Source: Draconibacterium orientale (GTDB lineage Bacteria > Bacteroidota > Bacteroidia > Bacteroidales > UBA1556). From it: a stretch of 7,873 nucleotides of DNA. The notes beneath the pieces were generated by a model that was not told the DNA's origin, did not search any database, and saw nothing but the letters and a program-made list of their open reading frames with translations. The position numbers and the translations under genes are program-made. The stretch is taken from assembly GCA_022736595.1 (NCBI GenBank), contig DZDC01000048.1, positions 1-7,873 on the forward strand, written 5' to 3'. Within the stretch, counting starts at the first letter, position 1, and the number at the start of each line of letters is the position of its first letter. Shown piece by piece: positions 1 to 7,108 of this stretch.

Positions 1-1457
1 AGAAAATAAATACCATTTGCTAAGGTTGATACGTCAATTTTTTTACAATCATCGGTTAACATAAGGTTGTTTTGCGATTTTATAACCTGACCCAAAGAAT
101 TCAAAATTTCAATACTGAATGAGCTTTCAGAGGTTGAATTAAAAGAAAAGTACAACTGGTTAGAAACAGGATTGGGGAAAAGGCTGAGTTGGTTTTTGGG
201 TTCCAATTCTTCGAGGCCAACCGTTTGCACATATTCAATAGAGTAAGCAATACCCTCAAGTACAGCGAGATTGCCAATATATTCGAGTCCCCAGCTTTGT
301 TGAAATGTAACAACTGTAGTATCACATTCCACACTTACATAGTACGTACCAGCATCTAAGTTGTTTATATTTAAAGTTTTATAAGTATTAACAGAAAGGT
401 CGGAATAAAGGGCATTGCTTTGGAAAGCATAAGCATTTTTATTGACATAGACATTTAAGTGATACCCTGCTTGAGCGTTGAGGGTAAGTGAAATTTGGCT
501 ATTGTTTTGAGGCACCTCTATTTTAAAGTGATGGTATTGATGGTCTCCAATTTTGGTATGAAGTGGATCTTGATCGACGGTGGATTTATTCATAATCATA
601 GGCACGCCATTATTTAAAACTGATTTTATTTTCAGGTTGCCTGTTCCTTGCATCGCATATTGCAAAATAGCTTTCATTAGGTCGAGTCGTTCTCCACTAT
701 ACGCATTTTCGGGATGGGAACCAATAGCCACAATGCGTCCCGAAGCGATGTTCTTTTTATATGCCCAACAGCTGGCTTTATTGTCCATGTGATGTCCGGG
801 ATAATCATAGCGCAACAAAATTTCGGTTTGTGCTGGAAAATCTAAATCTTCTCTGGCATAACATCCCCCATCGTGATATACATTGCTAATATACTGATCG
901 CCACCATAATTATAAAATTGGAGTAAGGGCGAATTTGGAGTAACAAAATGCCCTGTATAAATATCTAATTTTCCGGTGGTTTTTGTACGTCCGGGCCAAA
1001 TATGGTAATAAGGCTCGTGGGTTCCAGTATTTTGATAGCTTATGGAAGTTAAGAAAGCTCCTGCGCATGACCCTGAATAACTGCCGCCATTTCCATAGAA
1101 AGTGCGTAAGGTTTCTCGCCCTGCCGAATCCAACGAATTGCCGTGATCCGTGGCCGAACCTCCATTGGTATAGATTATTCTGAATCGAGGTGATCCATCA
1201 GGGTAAAGCAAAGCTCCATTGTAATCTATTGCAGAACTTACCATTTTCTGGTTTTGAATGGATTCAGTTTCAGTGGCAAGGTACTCCATCGATATATTTA
1301 GTGAATCCACGGCGGTCATTGAAGTTTTACTATACAAACCCACGCCTCCATCCATAAATAGATCTTTATAATACCCCTCCGTGCCTATTTGAGCAAAGAG
1401 TGGAGAATGGTTAAAGTAGAGAAGAAGAAGAATTAAAAAATGTAAGCTTTTAGCCAT
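1..1457 (-). CDS. Secreted class I glutamine-amidotransferase-like (BPL_N-type) protein with T9SS sorting domain, C-terminus cut off
   Basis: I translated this by hand on the minus strand: ATG at 1457-1455, then 485 sense codons with no stop, running off the left edge. Residues 1-22 are a signal peptide with a leucine-rich core, probable cleavage after PLFA. Residues about 25-270 resemble the amidotransferase-like domain found at the N-terminus of eukaryotic biotin-protein ligases and in stand-alone bacterial proteins. The nucleophile elbow GSCAGAFL puts Cys131 in place, and GSHPE gives His248 and Glu250, so the Cys-His-Glu triad looks intact. Residues about 285-382 look like a beta-sandwich similar to pre-peptidase C-terminal domains (weaker call). 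From about 424, LSLFPNP and then LANGIYF mark a type A T9SS C-terminal sorting domain; roughly 15 residues are missing. I infer export by Sec, passage through T9SS and attachment to the cell surface or release. Substrate is unknown. The upstream gap of 138 bp shows no clear promoter. Confidence 0.85.
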   Translation of the reverse strand, partial: MAKSLHFLILLLLYFNHSPLFAQIGTEGYYKDLFMDGGVGLYSKTSMTAVDSLNISMEYLATETESIQNQKMVSSAIDYNGALLYPDGSPRFRIIYTNGGSATDHGNSLDSAGRETLRTFYGNGGSYSGSCAGAFLTSISYQNTGTHEPYYHIWPGRTKTTGKLDIYTGHFVTPNSPLLQFYNYGGDQYISNVYHDGGCYAREDLDFPAQTEILLRYDYPGHHMDNKASCWAYKKNIASGRIVAIGSHPENAYSGERLDLMKAILQYAMQGTGNLKIKSVLNNGVPMIMNKSTVDQDPLHTKIGDHQYHHFKIEVPQNNSQISLTLNAQAGYHLNVYVNKNAYAFQSNALYSDLSVNTYKTLNINNLDAGTYYVSVECDTTVVTFQQSWGLEYIGNLAVLEGIAYSIEYVQTVGLEELEPKNQLSLFPNPVSNQLYFSFNSTSESSFSIEILNSLGQVIKSQNNLMLTDDCKKIDVSTLANGIYF

Positions 1458-1595
1458 GTTAGTTTAAAGGGTTGAGTCGAGTAAATACCTAAGATTTGCA
1501 ATGTAGCAAGACGCTTCTTAATTGGGGATAACCCTATTTTAATTTTCATGCCACAATTAGGCAACGAAGTCGAATGAAATGCCTTAAGTTCATAA

Positions 1596-2288
1596 TTAAT
1601 GCGCTGCAGTAGCCATGGCTACCACGCTCACACGGATGCCAGGCACTTGCTTTAGTGTTTGAACGCAAGCTTCGATGGTGCTACCCGTGGTTATCACATC
1701 ATCCACGAGCAAAACATGCTGATTTTCGAGTTTGGGGATATCATTTACTACAAAAATCTCACTTACGTTTTTGTAGCGTTCCCATCGGCTTTTACGGGTT
1801 TGGGTGGTGGTGTGCACGGCTCTTACCAGATTTTGAGCATCCAAAACAGCGGTCATACTTTTGGCCAGACCTTTACCAAATTCCTCACTTTGATTAAACC
1901 CTCTATGCCGTTGGCGCTTGGGATGCAAAGGTACTGGAATAATGTAACTTATATCGGCAAAATCGGGGCTTATGCTCAGTTCAACACCGTATTTTTCGCC
2001 CACAAAATGGCCAATCTCACGAAACCCTTTGTATTTAAAATTATGAATTAAGTGCTGCACTTTCCCACTTTTCAAATAGCGATAATAGGCCGCAGCACGA
2101 AATACCTCGCACCTTCCCCAAAATAATACCTCCACAGGATTTTCTTTATGATGATGAAAATGCGTTTGTGGTAAATGAGCCTCACAATAGCTACACAATA
2201 CAGGTTCAAAGCGCATCAGTTGTCGCTCGCATGACATACATAATCGGGGATAAAACAAATCAGCAAGATAATTCCACCAGTGCATCAT
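1596..2288 (-). CDS. comF: ComF-family phosphoribosyltransferase-like protein
   Basis: This 230-residue protein has the full ComF/GntX layout. An N-terminal zinc ribbon is formed by Cys17, Cys20, Cys32 and Cys35 (two CxxC pairs). A type I phosphoribosyltransferase domain follows: IPVPLHP at 117-123, the RGFNQS motif at 129-134, and the PRPP-binding loop VLLVDDVITTGST at 192-204. Length is normal for the family. Family members in naturally competent bacteria are needed for DNA uptake, where ComF acts in the cytoplasm with the single-strand DNA machinery; many non-competent bacteria also carry a copy, so competence cannot be inferred here. No other competence gene is in the window. Two ATG codons are adjacent at the start, so the first residue is uncertain by one. 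A good -7 promoter match lies 41 bp upstream, pointing to separate transcription from the radical SAM gene. Confidence 0.93.
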   Translation of the reverse strand: MMHWWNYLADLFYPRLCMSCERQLMRFEPVLCSYCEAHLPQTHFHHHKENPVEVLFWGRCEVFRAAAYYRYLKSGKVQHLIHNFKYKGFREIGHFVGEKYGVELSISPDFADISYIIPVPLHPKRQRHRGFNQSEEFGKGLAKSMTAVLDAQNLVRAVHTTTQTRKSRWERYKNVSEIFVVNDIPKLENQHVLLVDDVITTGSTIEACVQTLKQVPGIRVSVVAMATAAH

Positions 2289-2328
2289 TGGGTTTATTTT
2301 AGCCCAAAAATAGGGTTTTTTATGAATG

Positions 2329-2336
2329 CAAAACTA
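2329..2336 (-). promoter_or_regulatory. Candidate -7 promoter element for comF
   Basis: Read on the minus strand this is TAGTTTTG, an exact match to the Bacteroidota sigma-A -7 consensus TAnnTTTG. It ends 41 bp before the comF ATG, giving a predicted leader of about 30 nt. No TTTG -33 box is seen at the expected 19-21 bp spacing; only the AT-rich ATTAATTT is there. The call rests on the -7 match and position alone. Confidence 0.35.
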
Positions 2337-2416
2337 CTTTTGTTTTGAGCTAAATTAATCCTTGGCCATATGATATTATTTTATGCAGTCAGTCTTTAGG
2401 GAGTGAAAATTCAAAG

Positions 2417-2432
2417 TTTGACCTTTTGACCT
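2417..2432. repeat. Tandem 8-bp repeat in the gap between comF and the radical SAM gene
   Basis: TTTGACCT occurs twice back to back (2417-2424 and 2425-2432) with a partial third TT. It overlaps the short palindrome TCAAAGTTTGA at 2411-2421. The rest of the gap, 2440-2484, is strongly pyrimidine-rich on the plus strand. No function can be assigned; chance or simple-sequence slippage is the default explanation. Confidence 0.5.
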
Positions 2433-2484
2433 TTCATAACTACCTAATCCTTCCTACCTGCTACTCCTTATTCACTCCTCCTCT

Positions 2485-3498
2485 TCACCTCATTCCCTCA
2501 GTGCAATTTCTACAGATGTCAATTTGTTTGCGGTCGCGACGAATTTGGGTTAAAAAGTTACGATAAGGCACCTTATTTTTTATTTGAGCTACCGTATCCT
2601 TATGCAAGTTGCCAAACCGATATTGGGCGTCTTTATCGAAGCAGCAAGGAACCCAATCGCCATCCCAAGTGACAACTGCGGTATTCCAAGAGCGGTGGCA
2701 ATGGTTGGGCAATTTGCTTTTGATTTGGTAATTGCCCTCTTCATTTTTGGCGTATCTTGAAAACTCTTGCTTTGAAGGAATCAGGGGACTCCCCTGTTCG
2801 AAGCTATAGATTTGTGCAGTTTTTAAACTGAGTTGATCCACTTGCAAACTGCGGGCAAGGTTTTTAATTTCGTCTATTTGGTGCTCGTTGTGCCCAAAAA
2901 CAATAAACTGAAGCTCAATCCACGGGCTGCTGCTCTTGGCTTTGCGTTTGGTTTCCACCATGGTTTTTATGTTTTGAATCACTCGGTCAAATTCACCATT
3001 ACGGCGGTATAGGGTATAGGTGGCTTCATCGGTTCCATCCAACGAAATAATCAGTCGATCAAGGCCACTTTCAACCAATTTCATGGCCATTTCGGCATTC
3101 AAAAAGTGCCCATTGGTGGAGGTTGCCACCAATATTCGATGGTTTTTAATGTACTTCACCATCTCTGGAAATGCCTTGACTAATAAGGGTTCGCCTTGGA
3201 AATAAAATGTAACGTACATCAATTGACGGTGGAGTTGCTCCATAATTTTTTGGAGTGTTGCCATCTCAATTTGGCCTGTTGGGCGCGAAAATGCCCTCAA
3301 GCCCGAAGGACATTCCGGACATTGCAAATTGCAACTGGTGGTGGGTTCAATGCTGATGCTGATGGGTTTGCCCCAAGGTTGGAGGTTCTTAAAAATCAAT
3401 CCCAAACGGTAGGAAATTTCGATCTGTATGAGATTGAGGATTCGCCTGAAAGTTAGAATTTTAAGGATTCGAAGAAACCAAAATAGCATCCGTGGCAT
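2485..3498 (-). CDS. Radical SAM/SPASM domain protein
   Basis: This 337-residue protein carries the radical SAM cluster motif CxxxCxxC at Cys56, Cys60 and Cys63, where a [4Fe-4S] cluster binds S-adenosylmethionine and splits it to a 5'-deoxyadenosyl radical. Further core motifs are QGEP at 101-104 (the GGE-type SAM-binding loop), STNG at 127-130 and ISLDG at 151-155. The C-terminal part has SPASM-like cysteines: Cys267, Cys285, Cys286, Cys329 and Cys332, likely ligands of an auxiliary Fe-S cluster. SPASM enzymes often modify peptides or enzymes, but no precursor peptide, transporter or sulfatase is nearby, so the substrate is unknown. The first 36 residues are hydrophobic and basic (an FWFLRILKIL-like stretch), suggesting an amphipathic membrane-touching helix rather than a signal peptide. 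ATG at 3498 is chosen; ATG at 3489 (residue 4) is equally possible. It begins 105 bp after the preceding gene with an A-rich leader and no Shine-Dalgarno. Confidence 0.92.
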   Translation of the reverse strand: MPRMLFWFLRILKILTFRRILNLIQIEISYRLGLIFKNLQPWGKPISISIEPTTSCNLQCPECPSGLRAFSRPTGQIEMATLQKIMEQLHRQLMYVTFYFQGEPLLVKAFPEMVKYIKNHRILVATSTNGHFLNAEMAMKLVESGLDRLIISLDGTDEATYTLYRRNGEFDRVIQNIKTMVETKRKAKSSSPWIELQFIVFGHNEHQIDEIKNLARSLQVDQLSLKTAQIYSFEQGSPLIPSKQEFSRYAKNEEGNYQIKSKLPNHCHRSWNTAVVTWDGDWVPCCFDKDAQYRFGNLHKDTVAQIKNKVPYRNFLTQIRRDRKQIDICRNCTEGMR

Positions 3499-3603
3499 GT
3501 ATTGTTTTGTTTTTGATTTTTTTGTTGCTCTTGGTATCTTGTTGTAAACTGAGAAGCTTTTGTGCTATTGGTTTTCCTTTGAGGATTTTCTTTTGAAACG
3601 AAA

Positions 3604-4725
3604 CTAAATATTTTTGGTAATTCGTCGAATAAAATCGGTCTCCGATAGGAAGCTTTGTGCCGTAATGCGCACGATGGTGTACATGGGTATGGCTGCAATC
3701 ATTCCTAACGGACCAAACCAGGTGCCGGCAATTACAATCACCAAAAAGATTTCCAACGGATGGGCATTTACACTTTTTGAATAAATTAGGGGTTGCAATA
3801 GAAAATTGTCGATGAGATTGGCCACAGCGAAGATGCCCAATACCATCAATACAGCAATGTGAGCGTTGGGATTGGAGGTGCTGAGGGCGGTGACTAAGGT
3901 CAAAACACTTCCTATGGAAGCTCCAATGAGTGGCCCCAGGTAGGGAATAAGATTCAGCATCCCGCCAATAAAACCGATCAAAAGGGCATTGGGAATACCA
4001 AGCAGAAGTCCACCTATGCTTATCAATATCATCATGCTTCCCACTTCAATCATCAGCCCTATGAAGTAGCGGGTTAACAGCTTCTTAACTTTCAACAGAA
4101 CCACTTGGGTTTTTTTGGAACTGTGTTCGGGCACAAAAAGTAGGATGATTTTTTGGAATAAACCCTCATCCCTAACAAAGAAAAAAGACATAAAAAGAAT
4201 GGAAAACAAAGCCATAAAGACATTTCCGGAGGCACTAATCAACTCGTTTACTAGATTGCTAATCTGAATGTCTCCGGTGAAGCTCAACAATCGCGCATTG
4301 ATCATTTGTTGAAGACTTTCGTTGGGATAGAGCAGGTGAAGGGCTTTAAGACTGTATTCAAATTCTTCGAGATATTGGCTTAGCGTTAGCGAAATATTTT
4401 GGTAGTTGATGCTCATAAAAGCATTGGCCTGCATCGAAATAATGGGCATCAATAGCAGCACGAAACCGATGATTACCATCAATATGGTGAGCATGGAAAG
4501 GGTTGCGCTGAGACCAAGGGGCAATCGACGACCCGCAATTTTAACTTTTCCAAGCAAATCCATAAGGGGTCGAGCCACCACTCCTATGATGGAAGCGATG
4601 ATGATGAAAAAAACCAAGGTTGAAAACTTCCAAATAAAAAACACCAGTAAGGCAATGCCCACAATACGAAGGAGTAGCGCTTTATCGAGTACCATGTGTT
4701 GTATGTTGATGAATTTGATACGCAC
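3604..4725 (-). CDS. AI-2E/PerM-family (DUF20) membrane protein
   Basis: This 373-residue polytopic inner-membrane protein fits the AI-2E transporter family in length and pattern. Two hydrophobic helices lie at about 16-50 and another at 71-98. A soluble helical stretch of about 65 residues follows, then helices at about 165-185 and a hydrophobic second half from 225 to 355. The family signature NLIPYLGPLIG is at 258-268, and the conserved DNFLLQPLIYS with HPLEI is at 306-326. Founding members were linked to autoinducer-2 export, while others act as sodium/proton antiporters or have no known substrate, so transport of AI-2 here is not established. The first codon of this reading is GTG at 4725, but a promoter-like TACTTTTG overlaps that codon, which favours ATG at 4695 (residue 11, giving 363 residues). 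It sits left of the terminator that ends the peptidase transcript, so it is probably transcribed separately. Confidence 0.92.
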   Translation of the reverse strand: MRIKFINIQHMVLDKALLLRIVGIALLVFFIWKFSTLVFFIIIASIIGVVARPLMDLLGKVKIAGRRLPLGLSATLSMLTILMVIIGFVLLLMPIISMQANAFMSINYQNISLTLSQYLEEFEYSLKALHLLYPNESLQQMINARLLSFTGDIQISNLVNELISASGNVFMALFSILFMSFFFVRDEGLFQKIILLFVPEHSSKKTQVVLLKVKKLLTRYFIGLMIEVGSMMILISIGGLLLGIPNALLIGFIGGMLNLIPYLGPLIGASIGSVLTLVTALSTSNPNAHIAVLMVLGIFAVANLIDNFLLQPLIYSKSVNAHPLEIFLVIVIAGTWFGPLGMIAAIPMYTIVRITAQSFLSETDFIRRITKNI

Positions 4726-4732
4726 AAAAGTA
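4725..4732 (-). promoter_or_regulatory. Candidate -7 promoter element for the AI-2E-family gene
   Basis: On the minus strand this reads TACTTTTG, an exact match to TAnnTTTG. Transcription would begin around 4716-4720, inside the long GTG reading but about 20-25 nt before the ATG at 4695. No convincing TTTG -33 box is seen 19-21 bp upstream. A promoter here is expected because the previous transcript ends at the terminator 95 bp upstream. The element bears on the start choice of the gene. Confidence 0.4.
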
Positions 4733-4827
4733 ATGAAAAATGATGGATACTCTCCATGGTAGAGATTCTCGAAAGCGATATCTACCTTTGGGTTGAATGA
4801 ACCAAAATACGTTGGAAATTTAGGATC

Positions 4828-4859
4828 AAAAAAAAACCTCCACTAATGGAGGTTTTTTT
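4828..4859 (-). terminator. Rho-independent terminator after the S46 peptidase gene
   Basis: A perfect inverted repeat: CCTCCA (4837-4842), loop of four bases, TGGAGG (4847-4852), flanked by nine A and seven T residues that can extend the stem. Read on the minus strand it is a GC-rich hairpin followed by a run of nine U, starting 24 bp after the peptidase stop codon. The structure is symmetric and could also work on the plus strand, but no plus-strand gene leads into it. Confidence 0.93.
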
Positions 4860-4883
4860 GGGATTTTGAAAAAAATCAAAACC

Positions 4884-7058
4884 TTATTTTTTGCCTACTA
4901 AATTCAATTCTTGAATCAAATTATTGGCTCCGGCATATTTGTCGATAATCAAAAGTACGTAGCGAATATCAACATTGATGGTGCGTTGCAATTCGGGTTC
5001 AAAAGCGATATCGCCACTCATGGCTTCCCAGTTGCCATCGAAGGCCAATCCTATAAGCTCGCCCTTGCCATTGATCACCGGACTTCCGCTGTTACCACCG
5101 GTGATGTCGTTGTTGGAAAGGAAACATGTTTTCATTTGTTCGCCATCGCCGTAAATACCATAATCTTTGTTTTTCCATATTTCTTTCAATTTGGCAGGTA
5201 CCACAAATTCGGGATTGTTGGCGTCTTCTTTTTGCATAATTCCGTCTAAGGTGGTGAAGTAGTTGTAATGCACTGCATCTTGAGGATAATAGTCCAAAAC
5301 GTTGCCATAAGTTAAGCGCATGGTAAAGTTAGCATCGGGATAGAAATTTTTGTCTTGATCCATTTTGCGTAGCGCATCGATAAAGAGACGATTGCCAATG
5401 GCTAATTTTTCGTTCACATCCTTAGCAGCATCGTTGGTAGCCATATATTGGTTATAGAAGGCATTCATAGCTTGGAAAACTGGATCTTTTTCCAATCCTT
5501 TAGCAGTGGGTTTATCGAGGAAAGCTTTGTATTTTTCGGGTGAAGCAAACATGGTTTTAGCAAATACTTCGTCGGCATATTTAGCATAATTGCCTTTGTA
5601 TTTTTTGCTGATGGCTTTCAAAAATTCAGGTTGTTGGTCGGCAGCCACTTCTGTAGCATACATTTCCATCATTTTAGCCCAAACTTTTTTGTCGGTGGGG
5701 AGGTTGTAATCTTTGTAAAAATTATCCAAGCCGCCTTTAATGGCAGCGACCATTTTATCAATTTTAGCTTGATCGGGCTTTTCGGCTTTAAGTTCGGTAA
5801 GCAAGCCACGAGTTTGGGCAGCCATACGAATCACTTCAGGACCGCTGGCAATGGTTTCGATAAAATACCATTTTGCGGTAGCGTAATTGTCCATGTATTT
5901 GTATGCATCTGAAATATTAACTAATGCTTTGCCATAGATTTCTTTACGGGCGGCATCAGCATCGATCCAAGCAGTGAGGCGTGCTTCCGTTTCACGTTTT
6001 TTGTCGGCAATTTTCAGACGTTGCAAACCACGGCTCATACCAATAAAGTTTTTCCAATAGTTTGAAACTCCTGCATATTTGCTGGCATATTGAATGCGCA
6101 CTTTGGCATCAGCAGCCATATCCTCGGCATAGATGTCAAGTTTGGCACGACGAATTTTGATACGGGTAGGATACATCATTTTGAGGTTGTGCTCCACACC
6201 ATAGCTGGTTAAATAGCGGTCGGTACTTCCTGGAAAACCCATAATCATGGCATAGTCGCCTTGGTTGATTCCAGCCACCGAAACAGGCAGAAAATGCTTG
6301 GGTTGCATGGGGATATTGTCTTTTGAATATTCAGCAGGACTTCCATCAGGAGCGGTGTAAACTCTGAAAAGGCTGAAGTCGCCGGTATGACGAGGCCACA
6401 TCCAGTTGTCGGTGTCGCCACCAAATTTACCTATGCTTGAGGGAGGAGCACCCACTAAACGAACGTCTTTATAGGTTTGCATCACAAACATATAGTATTC
6501 ATTTCCATTGAAAAAGGGTTTGATGCTGATGTCGTATTTACCGTTTTCACTGTTTTTTTCAGAAAGGGTTTTAATGGCAGCTCCAATGAGCTTGGCTCTT
6601 TCTTCTTCGTTAAGATCGTAGTTTACTCCGGTTAAAACTTCTTCGGTAACATCTTCGATACGAACCAAAAATTTAACAAAAAATCCAGGGTTAGCCAGTT
6701 CGTCTTCCTTTTTATAGGCCCAAAAACCATCGGTAAGATAGTCGTGGTCAACACTTGAATGTGATTGAATGGCACCATAACCGCAATGGTGGTTGGTTAA
6801 AATAAGGCCTTCTCCCGAAATAATCTCTCCGGTGCAGCCGTTGCCAAATTGTATGATGGCATCCTTAAGACTTGAATTATTAACGCTGTAAATTTCTTCA
6901 GCGGTAAGTTTTAGACCTGCCTTTTGCATGTCGGTGTAGTTGAGTCTATTTACTAAAAAGGGCAACCACATACCCTCGTCGGCTCTCAATTGCGACGGAC
7001 TGAAAAAGCTCAGAGTCATCGCCATGGCCAACAGCATTATTTGTATGCTTTTTTTCAT
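4884..7058 (-). CDS. dpp7: S46-family dipeptidyl-peptidase, DPP7-like
   Basis: This 724-residue exported serine peptidase has the usual S46 length. A signal peptide covers residues 1-26 (basic start, hydrophobic core, cleavage after LRA); the mature protein begins DEGMW, typical of the family. The chymotrypsin-like triad is visible: His91 in TNHHCGYG, Asp227 in RHTGDF, Ser657 in GGNSGSPV. A helical domain lies between the two halves of the catalytic domain. Asn218-Trp219 and Asp674 match residues that hold the substrate's free amino group in known S46 structures. Position 675, 18 residues after Ser657, is Gly (FDGNWE); DPP11 enzymes have Arg there and cut after Asp/Glu, so this enzyme should prefer hydrophobic P1 residues, as DPP7 does. 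There is no T9SS tail, so a periplasmic location is expected. It follows the guanylyltransferase gene by 50 bp and ends at a strong terminator. Gene symbol is by motif, not by experiment. Confidence 0.95.
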   Translation of the reverse strand: MKKSIQIMLLAMAMTLSFFSPSQLRADEGMWLPFLVNRLNYTDMQKAGLKLTAEEIYSVNNSSLKDAIIQFGNGCTGEIISGEGLILTNHHCGYGAIQSHSSVDHDYLTDGFWAYKKEDELANPGFFVKFLVRIEDVTEEVLTGVNYDLNEEERAKLIGAAIKTLSEKNSENGKYDISIKPFFNGNEYYMFVMQTYKDVRLVGAPPSSIGKFGGDTDNWMWPRHTGDFSLFRVYTAPDGSPAEYSKDNIPMQPKHFLPVSVAGINQGDYAMIMGFPGSTDRYLTSYGVEHNLKMMYPTRIKIRRAKLDIYAEDMAADAKVRIQYASKYAGVSNYWKNFIGMSRGLQRLKIADKKRETEARLTAWIDADAARKEIYGKALVNISDAYKYMDNYATAKWYFIETIASGPEVIRMAAQTRGLLTELKAEKPDQAKIDKMVAAIKGGLDNFYKDYNLPTDKKVWAKMMEMYATEVAADQQPEFLKAISKKYKGNYAKYADEVFAKTMFASPEKYKAFLDKPTAKGLEKDPVFQAMNAFYNQYMATNDAAKDVNEKLAIGNRLFIDALRKMDQDKNFYPDANFTMRLTYGNVLDYYPQDAVHYNYFTTLDGIMQKEDANNPEFVVPAKLKEIWKNKDYGIYGDGEQMKTCFLSNNDITGGNSGSPVINGKGELIGLAFDGNWEAMSGDIAFEPELQRTINVDIRYVLLIIDKYAGANNLIQELNLVGKK

Positions 7059-7108
7059 GATTTATTGGTGTTAAAAAAAATTGGTTATTGATTTAGATTG
7101 ATTAGGTT

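Noticed and set aside
101..334. Minus-strand 77-codon ORF near the left edge
   Set aside because: It is an out-of-frame shadow of the sorting-domain part of the secreted amidotransferase-like gene, whose own frame is open throughout.
1458..1595. Possible promoter or terminator in the gap before the secreted amidotransferase-like gene
   Set aside because: Only one-mismatch versions of TAnnTTTG (such as TAATTGTG) and stems of four pairs or fewer without a U-run were seen.
1655..2051. Plus-strand ORFs of 80 and 130 codons opposite comF
   Set aside because: They lie wholly antisense to a gene with clear family motifs, and their translations show no recognisable domain.
3535..3600. Small TCCT/AGGA hairpin after the AI-2E-family gene
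   Set aside because: A four-pair stem with a three-base loop and no U-run is too weak to call a terminator.
3453..3698. Minus-strand ORF of 81 codons spanning the gap between the radical SAM and AI-2E-family genes
   Set aside because: It overlaps both genes out of frame and has no recognisable features; the gap itself is explained as an A-rich leader.
4406..4762. Plus-strand ORF of 118 codons opposite the AI-2E-family gene
   Set aside because: Its Met/Ile/Lys/Thr-rich translation is the expected antisense image of a hydrophobic membrane-protein gene.
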